DNA of 64,000 nt from Pseudomonas sp. Root71 (GTDB lineage: Bacteria; Pseudomonadota; Gammaproteobacteria; Pseudomonadales; Pseudomonadaceae). The notes under the pieces are model-generated. The model searched no databases, was not told the origin of the DNA, and worked only from the letters and a program-made list of their open reading frames with translations. The first letter of the stretch is position 1, and each line of letters opens with the position of its first letter. The stretch is from assembly GCF_001429045.1 (NCBI RefSeq), contig NZ_LMHY01000006.1, positions 64,284-128,283 of the forward strand, given 5' to 3'. Made by a program: the position numbers and the translations under genes. Shown here piece after piece: positions 17,432 to 24,198 of the stretch.

Positions 17432-17475
17432 CGAGGGTGACTCATTATAGTGGCCCGCGCGCGCAGGCCAATGGA

Positions 17476-18630
17476 TCAGTGAGCGCCGGCAGCCTTGTTC
17501 AGGTCGCTTTCGGCCCATTCGGTGTAGACGCAGGCATCGGCGGTGGCCCAACGCACCCGCACCGGGTCGCCTGCCTTGAGCGGCATGCCGGCGGCGGACA
17601 GCGCCTTGACCGTCATCGAGGTACCGCCAGCAGTGACCACGCTGCAGGTCTGGCTCTCGCCGAGAAACAACACTTCCACGACCTTGGCCGAGACTTCGTT
17701 CCAGCCGGCGGCCAGCGGTTCGGCAAGGGCTTGTTCATTGCTCAGGGCCAGGGCTTTTTCCGGACGCACCATCAGCAGCACGTCCTGGTCGGTTTGCAGG
17801 CTGGCGGTGAGTCGGATCGACAGCGGCTGCCCTTCGAAGGTCGCCACCGCATTGCCCTGGGCCTTGAGCTTGAGGAAGTTCGAGTTGCCGAGGAACGAGG
17901 CGACAAAGGCGTTCGGTGGATTCTGGTACAGGTCATAGCCGCTGCCCAGGCCGACGATCTTGCCGTGGCTGAAAATCGCGATGCGCTGGGACAGGCGCAT
18001 GGCTTCTTCCTGATCGTGGGTCACGTAGACGATGGTGATGCCCAGGCGTCGATGCAGCTGACGCAGTTCATCCTGCAAGTCTTCGCGCAGTTTCTTGTCC
18101 AGTGCACCGAGGGGTTCGTCCATCAGCAGGATGCGTGGTTCGTAGACCAGCGCCCGGGCAATGGCGACCCGTTGCTGCTGGCCACCGGACAGTTGCGAAG
18201 GGCGGCGATGGGCAAACTGCTCTAGCTGCACCAGCTTGAGCATCGCATCGACCCGGCGCTCGCGCTCGGCGGCCGCCAGTTTGCGGATGGCCAGCGGAAA
18301 GACGATGTTGTCGCGTACCGACAGGTGCGGGAACAACGAATAGCGCTGGAACACCATGCCGATGTCGCGTTTGTGCGGCGGCACGTTCACCAGCGACTGG
18401 CCGTTGACCAGGATCTCGCCGCTGCTCGGGGTTTCGAAGCCGGCCAGCATCGACAGCGTGGTGCTTTTACCCGAGCCGCTGGAGCCGAGGAAGGTGAGGA
18501 ATTCACCGTCCTTGATGTCCAGCGAGATGTTGTCCACGGCGGCAAAGTCGCCGTAGTGCTTGTTCAGGTTACGCAGGCTGACCAGGGGCTTGTCATTTTG
18601 CTGCGCGGAATCTTTGATCACTGCACTCAT
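17476..18630 (-). CDS. polyamine-type ABC transporter ATP-binding protein
   Basis: A 384-aa PotA-like ATPase with Walker A GSSGSGKST, Q-loop FQRYSLFPHLSV, signature LSGGQQQRVAIARAL, Walker B RILLMDEPLGALD, and a switch His in VTHDQEEAM. The C-terminal 140 residues form the regulatory TOBE domain (VRPEKALALS). It is the last gene of a four-gene operon with two permeases and a binding protein. AGGAG is six bases before ATG 18630. Confidence 0.93.
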   Translation of the reverse strand: MSAVIKDSAQQNDKPLVSLRNLNKHYGDFAAVDNISLDIKDGEFLTFLGSSGSGKSTTLSMLAGFETPSSGEILVNGQSLVNVPPHKRDIGMVFQRYSLFPHLSVRDNIVFPLAIRKLAAAERERRVDAMLKLVQLEQFAHRRPSQLSGGQQQRVAIARALVYEPRILLMDEPLGALDKKLREDLQDELRQLHRRLGITIVYVTHDQEEAMRLSQRIAIFSHGKIVGLGSGYDLYQNPPNAFVASFLGNSNFLKLKAQGNAVATFEGQPLSIRLTASLQTDQDVLLMVRPEKALALSNEQALAEPLAAGWNEVSAKVVEVLFLGESQTCSVVTAGGTSMTVKALSAAGMPLKAGDPVRVRWATADACVYTEWAESDLNKAAGAH

Positions 18631-18646
18631 GTCGTACTCCTGGCGC

Positions 18647-19456
18647 TCAAGCGCTGATTTCGTTGCGCCGGCGCAGAGCGGCGGCGATCACCATGACCAA
18701 TACCGAGAGGCCGATCAGCAGCGTCGAAGCGACGGCGATCACGGGCGTCAGGTCCTGGCGCAGGGTGGTCCACATTTTCACGGGAAGGGTTTGCAGGGTC
18801 GGGCTGGCCATCATCACGCTGAGCACCACTTCATCCCACGAGACGAGGAAGGCGAAGAGGGCGCCGGCCACCATGCCCGGACGGATCGCCGGGAAGGTCA
18901 CCTTGAACACCGCTTGCAAGCGCGAGGCGCCGCAGATCACCGCCGCGTCTTCAATCGACTGATCGAACAGCTTCAGCGAGTTGATGATCGAGATGATGGT
19001 AAACGGCAACGCGACGATCACGTGGCTGACCACGAAGGCGAACATGGTCCCGGTGTAACCCAGTTTCAGGAACAGCGCATACACCGCCACGGCGATGATC
19101 ACCAGCGGTACGATCATCGGCAGGGTGAACAGGCCGTAGAGCATTTCCCGGCCGGGGAAGCGGCCACGCACCAGGGCGAACGCGGTGGGCAGGCCCAAAG
19201 CGACGGCGAAGAAGGTGGTCAGCACCGCGACCTTGAGGCTGGCCATGGCCGCGTTCATCCAGTCGGCGTTGGAGAAAAACTGGCCGTACCATTTCAGCGT
19301 CCAGCCCGGTGGCGGGAACACCAGCCACTGCGACGATCCGAACGACAGCAGCACGATGAACACGATCGGCAGCAGCAGGAACAGACCGATCAGCCCGGTG
19401 GTGGTGTACAGGCCGAAGCGCATGCGCCGGCTCATGGCATTGGGGGTCAGGAGCAT
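18647..19456 (-). CDS. polyamine-type ABC transporter permease (PotC-like)
   Basis: A 269-aa inner-membrane protein with six membrane segments and the EAA-type loop EDAAVICGASRLQAVFKVTF PAIRPG that contacts the ATPase. It begins six bases after the stop of the other permease gene and ends 16 bases before the ATPase start, so the three are translated from one message. Confidence 0.92.
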   Translation of the reverse strand: MLLTPNAMSRRMRFGLYTTTGLIGLFLLLPIVFIVLLSFGSSQWLVFPPPGWTLKWYGQFFSNADWMNAAMASLKVAVLTTFFAVALGLPTAFALVRGRFPGREMLYGLFTLPMIVPLVIIAVAVYALFLKLGYTGTMFAFVVSHVIVALPFTIISIINSLKLFDQSIEDAAVICGASRLQAVFKVTFPAIRPGMVAGALFAFLVSWDEVVLSVMMASPTLQTLPVKMWTTLRQDLTPVIAVASTLLIGLSVLVMVIAAALRRRNEISA

Positions 19457-19462
19457 GACGGC

Positions 19463-20407
19463 TTACCTCGCGTTGCTGGCGCCAACCGGGGATTCCGGCT
19501 GGAGCTTCAGGTAGAAGTAGAACAACACCAGCGTGATCACGATCAGCAACGCGGCGCCGGCGCTGGCCAGGCCCCAGTTGAGGAACGACTGCACCTGCTG
19601 AATGATGAACTCGGGCAGCATCATGTTTTGCGCACCGCCCAGCAGCGCCGGGGTCACGTAGTAACCAAGGGACATCACGAACACCATCAGGCCACCGGAG
19701 AACAGCCCCGGCCGGCACAGCGGCAGGAACACCCGGAAGAAGTTGGTCCAGGGGCTGGCGCCGCAGATCGAACCGGCCTGCAGGATCATCGGGTCGATGG
19801 CCTGCATGGTCGCCTGCAATGGCAGCACGATGAACGGGATCATGATGTAGCTCATGCCGATCACCACGCCGGTGAGGTTGTGCACCATCTCCAGCGGTTG
19901 ATCGATGATGCCCATGGCCATCAACGCCTTGTTGATCACCCCGGAGGCTTGCAGCAATACCAGCCAGGAGTAGGTGCGGGCGAGCAGGCTGGTCCACATC
20001 GACAGCAGCACGATGTTCAGGATCCAGCGACCCCAGCCACGGGGCACCAGGGTGATCGCCCAGGCCAGCGGGAAGCCCAGCAACAGGCTGAACAGGGTCA
20101 CCAGGCCAGCCACCGAGAAGGTGTTGAGCAACACCCGGGCATAGGCCGAGTTGGCGAACAGTTGTTCGTAGTTACCCAGGCCCGGCACCGGTTCCAGCAC
20201 GCCGCGCAGCAGCAGGCCAATCAACGGCGCTAGAAAAAACAGGCCGAGAAACAGCAGGGCGGGCACCAGGTTGCTTGCGCCACGCCAGCGCTGCGCCAGG
20301 GAAGGGGATTGCGTCATCACAGCTGCCTTGGCGGGGGCCGAACCGGCAGCGCCAGTGGCGCTCCCGGTGGCAGTGGATGGACGAGACGCGGTTGCCGTCA
20401 TTTTCAT
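19463..20407 (-). CDS. polyamine-type ABC transporter permease (PotB-like)
   Basis: A 314-aa permease with six membrane segments and an EAA loop (LQAGSICGASPWTNFFRVFL). Its ATG (20405-20407) overlaps the stop of the upstream binding-protein gene as ATGA, indicating translational coupling. An Ala/Ser/Thr-rich N-terminal tail of about 35 residues precedes the first membrane segment and is unusual for the family; an internal ATG (MTQSPSLAQRW) is an alternative start. Confidence 0.92.
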   Translation of the reverse strand: MKMTATASRPSTATGSATGAAGSAPAKAAVMTQSPSLAQRWRGASNLVPALLFLGLFFLAPLIGLLLRGVLEPVPGLGNYEQLFANSAYARVLLNTFSVAGLVTLFSLLLGFPLAWAITLVPRGWGRWILNIVLLSMWTSLLARTYSWLVLLQASGVINKALMAMGIIDQPLEMVHNLTGVVIGMSYIMIPFIVLPLQATMQAIDPMILQAGSICGASPWTNFFRVFLPLCRPGLFSGGLMVFVMSLGYYVTPALLGGAQNMMLPEFIIQQVQSFLNWGLASAGAALLIVITLVLFYFYLKLQPESPVGASNAR

Positions 20408-21429
20408 TTGACCAGCCATTCGTTCCACCGTGTCGCGATGGCCGGACCGTTCTTGGCCCAGTACGCGAAATCAAGAGTGATCTGATCCTTTGCGTAAGCG
20501 GTCGGCAGGTTAGGGGCCAGCGTCGAGTCCAGGCGCTGCACGCTGTCGACGTTGACCGGGGCGTAGGCGGTCAGGTTGGAGAAGTCCGCCTGGCCCTTGG
20601 CACTGCTGGCGTTGGCCAGGAACTTCATCGCCGCGTCCTTGTTCTTCGAGCCTTTTGGAATGACCAGGATGTCGGCCATGACCAGGTTCTGCTTCCAGCT
20701 TACGCCGACCGGGGCGCCGTCTTCTTGCAGGGCATGAATCCGGCCGTTCCAGAACTGACCCATGCTCGCTTCACCGGAGGCCAGCAGCTGCTGCGACTGT
20801 GCGCCGCCGCCCCACCAGACGATGTCTTTCTTGATGGTGTCGAGTTTTTTGAACGCGCGGTCCAGGTCCAGCGGGTAGAGCTTGTCCGCCGCTACACCGT
20901 CGGCCAGCAGCGCCAGTTCCAGCACGCCAGGGCTTGGCCATTTGTAGAGGGCGCGTTTGCCGGGGAAGGTCTTGGTGTCGAACAGCGCGGACCAGTCCTG
21001 AGGCTTGTTGGCGCCGAGCTTGCCTTCGTTGTAGCCGAGGACGAAGGAGAAGAAGAACGAGCCGACGCCATGGTCGCTGACAAAGCGCGGGTCGATCTTG
21101 TCGCGATCAATGACTTTGAAATCGAGGGGTTCGAGCAAGCCTTCGGCTGCGGCGCGCAGGGCGAAGTCGGCTTCGACGTCGACCACGTCCCACTGCACAT
21201 TGCCGCTCTCGACCATGGCCTTGAGCTTGCCGTAGTCGGTCGGACCATCCTGCACCACGGTGATGCCGCTGGCCTTGCTGAACGGGTCGGCCCAGGCCTG
21301 CTTCTGCGCATCCTGGGTGCTGCCGCCCCAACTGACGAAGTTGACGCTTTCAGCCGCCAGCAGTGCCTGGCTGGTGACGCTCAGCAGTCCCGCAAAAAGA
21401 ACCGCGGTCGCACGTTTGTTCAACACCAT
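20404..21429 (-). CDS. ABC transporter substrate-binding protein, polyamine-type family
   Basis: A 341-aa periplasmic binding protein with a signal peptide (KRATAVLFAGLLSVTSQALLA) and the SBP_bac_8/PotD fold: VNFVSWGGSTQDAQKQAW, WDVVDVEADFALRAA, FVLGYNEGKLG and ILVIPKGSKNKDAAMKFL. It is diverged from classical PotF/SpuD; the first strand reads SWGGS instead of NWADY, as in binding proteins for other small amines or unknown ligands. It is the first gene of the importer operon, and operator-like site D lies 106-120 bases upstream. ATG 21429 has GAGGGC eight bases upstream, preferred over GTG 21435. Confidence 0.9.
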   Translation of the reverse strand: MVLNKRATAVLFAGLLSVTSQALLAAESVNFVSWGGSTQDAQKQAWADPFSKASGITVVQDGPTDYGKLKAMVESGNVQWDVVDVEADFALRAAAEGLLEPLDFKVIDRDKIDPRFVSDHGVGSFFFSFVLGYNEGKLGANKPQDWSALFDTKTFPGKRALYKWPSPGVLELALLADGVAADKLYPLDLDRAFKKLDTIKKDIVWWGGGAQSQQLLASGEASMGQFWNGRIHALQEDGAPVGVSWKQNLVMADILVIPKGSKNKDAAMKFLANASSAKGQADFSNLTAYAPVNVDSVQRLDSTLAPNLPTAYAKDQITLDFAYWAKNGPAIATRWNEWLVK

Positions 21430-21534
21430 TTTCACGCCCTCATTGTTGTGTTTATGAGCGGGGCTTGGAGTGCCCGCCTATCGGGAGCAGTAGGTCCGTC
21501 GAGTCAGTGCTGACTGTTCGGTCTATGGAATATC

Positions 21535-21549
21535 ATATTATGGTATTCC
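21535..21549 (-). promoter_or_regulatory. operator-like site D (ABC importer promoter)
   Basis: On the minus strand GGAATACCATAATAT, identical in 15 bases to site C. It lies inside a longer palindrome (21526-21550), TGGAATATCA-TATTA-TGGTATTCCA, with one mismatch in ten base pairs. This is the most complete copy and best defines the dyad. Confidence 0.68.
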
Positions 21550-21646
21550 AAGCTTTGTGCAAGCACTTTGCCGTACCGGCTATCAGCCGAAAGTGGTTTT
21601 TTTGGCTCTGGGGATTGGTCTGAGCCTGTCAGGCAATGCAATCCCT

Positions 21647-21737
21647 TGTGGGAGCGAGCTTGCTCGCGATGAGGGCGTGTCAGTCGATACAAGTGTTGAC
21701 TGTCATACCGCTATCGCGAGCAAGCTCGCTCCCACAG
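21647..21737. repeat. paired REP-like element
   Basis: TGTGGGAGCGAGCTTGCTCG and its reverse complement, separated by about 40 bases, fill the gap just after the ribB stop. Confidence 0.9.
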
Positions 21738-21743
21738 GGGGCA

Positions 21744-22853
21744 TCACTCGGTGAATGGAATGCTCTCCACCACCTCCAGGTCATACCCGGTCAAGCCCGC
21801 ATATTTCAGCGGCGGGCCGAGGTGGCGCAATTTGCCGACTCCCAGGTTCTGCAGGATCTGCGCACCGGTACCCACTTCCGAATAAATCCGTGACTGCGAA
21901 CGGCTGAACTGCCGGGGCGGCTGGGTCAATTGCGGCACCCGTTCGAGCAACGCCTGGGAGGATTCGTGGTTGGCCAGCACCACCACCACGCCGTGGCCTT
22001 CGGCGGCGACACGCTGCAAGGCGGCCCACAAGGTCCAGTTGCTCGGCCCGCTGTATTCGGCACCGACCAGGTCGCGCAATGGATCGATCACATGCACCCG
22101 CACCAGTGTCGGTTGCTCGCGGCGCAGATCGCCCATGACCATGGCCATGTGGACACCGCCTTCGATGCGATCCTCAAAGGTGATCAGACGAAAGGTGCCA
22201 TGCACGGTCGGCAGGTCACGTTCACCGATGCGCACGATGGTGTGTTCGGTGCTCAGGCGATAGTGGATCAGGTCGGCGATGGTGCCGATTTTGATCCCGT
22301 GCTTGCGCGCGAACACTTCCAGGTCCGGGCGGCGGGCCATGGTGCCGTCGTCATTCATCACTTCGACGATCACCGAGGCCGGCGTATGGCTGGCCAGGCG
22401 TGCCAGGTCGCAACCAGCTTCGGTATGGCCGGCGCGGGTCAGCACGCCACCCTCCCGAGCGCGCAACGGGAAGATATGGCCCGGTTGCACGATATCGGCG
22501 GGGCCGGCATGGGCGGCGACGGCAGCGGCCACGGTGCAGGCGCGATCTGCGGCGGAAATACCGGTGGTCACCCCGACGGCGGCCTCGATGGACACGGTGA
22601 AGGCGGTGCTGAACACGCTGCCGTTGCTCGGCACCATCTGCTCCAGGCCCAGGCGCTTGCAGTGCTCGTCGGTCAGGGTCAGGCAGATCAGGCCCCGGGC
22701 TTCACGGGCCATGAAGCTGATCGCCTCGGGTGTGCAGCAGTCGGCGGCCAGCAACAGGTCGCCTTCGTTTTCCCGGTCTTCATCGTCGACCAGCAGGACC
22801 ATTTTGCCGAGGCGGTAATCTTCGATGATTTCTTCGATGCTGTTGAAGGCCAT
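21744..22853 (-). CDS. ribB: 3,4-dihydroxy-2-butanone-4-phosphate synthase with degenerate RibA-like domain
   Basis: A 369-aa protein. Residues 1-205 are RibB: the acidic metal loop DDEDRENEGD (23-32), FMAREARGLICL, the GHIFPLRAREGG loop and RAGHTEAGCDLARLA all match the synthase that makes the four-carbon precursor of riboflavin. The remaining part resembles GTP cyclohydrolase II in outline but lacks the zinc-binding cysteine cluster (no GxxCxxGD...CDCG), so it should be inactive as RibA; such RibB-X fusions are known in gammaproteobacteria. There is no FMN riboswitch in the 70-base upstream region. Instead operator-like site E is present, so this is likely a pathway-tied extra copy that raises flavin supply for the FMNH2-dependent oxygenase. 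The start at 22853 (MAFNSIEEI) matches the family. Confidence 0.9.
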   Translation of the reverse strand: MAFNSIEEIIEDYRLGKMVLLVDDEDRENEGDLLLAADCCTPEAISFMAREARGLICLTLTDEHCKRLGLEQMVPSNGSVFSTAFTVSIEAAVGVTTGISAADRACTVAAAVAAHAGPADIVQPGHIFPLRAREGGVLTRAGHTEAGCDLARLASHTPASVIVEVMNDDGTMARRPDLEVFARKHGIKIGTIADLIHYRLSTEHTIVRIGERDLPTVHGTFRLITFEDRIEGGVHMAMVMGDLRREQPTLVRVHVIDPLRDLVGAEYSGPSNWTLWAALQRVAAEGHGVVVVLANHESSQALLERVPQLTQPPRQFSRSQSRIYSEVGTGAQILQNLGVGKLRHLGPPLKYAGLTGYDLEVVESIPFTE

Positions 22854-22887
22854 GCTGGAGTCTCGGTATTTGTTGGATTGGTAGTGT

Positions 22888-22902
22888 GGTATACCATAAT
22901 AC
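22888..22902 (+). promoter_or_regulatory. operator-like site E (ribB / DUF1330 divergent promoter)
   Basis: GGTATACCATAATAC, identical to site A, lies 35-49 bases before the ribB start and 22-36 bases before the divergent DUF1330 start. One bound protein could control both. Confidence 0.68.
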
Positions 22903-22923
22903 AAAATAAACCGAGAGGTCACT

Positions 22924-23220
22924 ATGAAGGCTTACTGGATTGCTCATGTGGATGTCACCGACGCCGATCAATACAGCCAATACACCCGGCGGGCGCCGCA
23001 GGCGTTTGCCCTGTATGGGGGGCGGATCCTGGCGCGGGGTGGGCGTAGCGAGGCGATGGAAGGCCGGCCTACGCCGCAACGCAGTGTGGTGATCGAGTTT
23101 GATTCCTATGAGCAGGCGGTGGCTTGCTATCGGTCGGCGTTGTATCAGGAGGCCAGGGGGTATCGTGAGGGGGGCGCTTTGGCTGAGGTGATTATTGTCG
23201 AGGGCGTGGTGCCGGTCTAA
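22924..23220 (+). CDS. DUF1330 domain protein
   Basis: A 98-aa protein matching the small DUF1330 ferredoxin-like (dimeric alpha-beta barrel) family over its full length: MKAYWIAHVDVTD, YGGRILARGG, VVIEFDSYEQAVACYRSALY and a final strand VIIVEGV. Biochemical function is unknown for the family. It is divergent from ribB and shares operator-like site E, so it probably belongs to the same response. It might act on or shield a reactive pathway intermediate, as other dimeric alpha-beta barrel proteins do; this is speculation. Confidence 0.88.
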   Translation: MKAYWIAHVDVTDADQYSQYTRRAPQAFALYGGRILARGGRSEAMEGRPTPQRSVVIEFDSYEQAVACYRSALYQEARGYREGGALAEVIIVEGVVPV

Positions 23221-23227
23221 AAAGTGA

Positions 23228-23520
23228 CTGAGTACATATCCGTTTCTGTGGTAACGGCGGCTTATGGTTTCGCCCTTACGGCGAGTCACTTTTTTTACAA
23301 GCGCCTAAAAAAAGTAACCAAAAAAACGCTCGCCCCGAACGTACGGCCCCTCTTTCGCCCTTACGGCGAGTCACTTTTTTTACAAGCGCCTAAAAAAAGT
23401 AACCAAAAAAACGCTCGCCCCGAACGTACGGCCCCTCGCTAAGGCTCGGGGTTCCTTCGCTGCGGCATTCATCCGGGGGCATTGCCCTCCGGTCGGCTTC
23501 GCTTCGACCTACATGCAATG
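23228..23520 (+). repeat. dispersed intergenic repeat with internal tandem duplication
   Basis: A block running from TGAGTACATATCCGTT to CGGTCGGCTTCGCTTCGACC. The same block recurs at 63809-64000, and its first part occurs inverted at about 30550-30643. Here an 85-base unit starting TTTCGCCCTTACGGCGAGTC is present twice in perfect tandem (23268-23352 and 23353-23437). The remaining stretch to 23775 has no gene I can support. Confidence 0.85.
23268..23437 (+). repeat. 85-bp perfect tandem duplication
   Basis: Two identical 85-base units lie head to tail, each starting TTTCGCCCTTACGG and ending TACGGCCCCTC. The homologous repeat at 63809 has only one, diverged copy of this part, so the duplication is local and recent. 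Confidence 0.9.
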
Positions 23521-23775
23521 AGTTCGACTGCGTCGAACGGCGCTGCGCGCCAGTCCCCGGATGAACACCTCCACTCAGCCTGCCGAGGGGGCGGGTGGAT
23601 CAAGATCAAGAGCTGCAGGCGAGCTAACGCTCGGCCTGATGAGTGGTGAGAAGCGACGCGGTGGTGTGGGCTGCTCTGTCTTTGCTCTTCTGTGGGAGCG
23701 AGCTTGGTCCGGGCGGCGTTCCGACGATGGCGGCCTTATGGCCGACCAATCTCTTTCGGCTAAACGCATTCCCCC

Positions 23776-23873
23776 TGTAGGAGCTGCCGCAGGCTGCGAT
23801 CTTTTGTTCCGCACCCTTCGACATTGTCAAAAATCAAAAGATCGCAGCCTCGTTGCACTCGACAGCTCCTACA
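23776..23873. repeat. inverted repeat of the AAAAGATCGCAGCC family
   Basis: CTGTAGGAGCTGCCGCAGGC...GATCTTTT faces AAAAGATCGCAGCC...CAGCTCCTACAG. The right arm carries a short insertion (TCGTTGCACTCGA). No gene is seen between here and 24198. Confidence 0.8.
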
Positions 23874-24198
23874 GGGAAACACGCACACATCAGAACCAGG
23901 CCGGCCGGTAGGCCGCCTCGGGCGCTGGTGATGCTGGCTCGCAAGCTTGCTCGGGTGGTATTCGCCTTGCTGAAAGGGCAAAGCGAATATCAGCCAAAAG
24001 CCAGTTGAGGGCTTTCCCTCAACCATAGAATCTCCCACAGGGGACCGCATCCGCAGAGATGGAAATGCACACCTTCAGAAATTAACCGAGGCCCCCCGCA
24101 CTCCCCCGATGATTATTTTTTGTCGGCCATCGCTTGCGTGTCCCGCCCGATAGTTGGGCACCGTGTCCAGGCTGAGCAAACCTGACCGGAGCCCAATA

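Noticed and set aside
22854..22923. FMN riboswitch upstream of ribB
   Set aside because: The region is only 70 bases and holds the operator-like site; none of the conserved riboswitch core is present.
23221..24198. Insertion sequence or CRISPR array in the repeat-rich gap
   Set aside because: No transposase or Cas coding, no regular spacer pattern; the repeats are REP-like and tandem-duplicated units.
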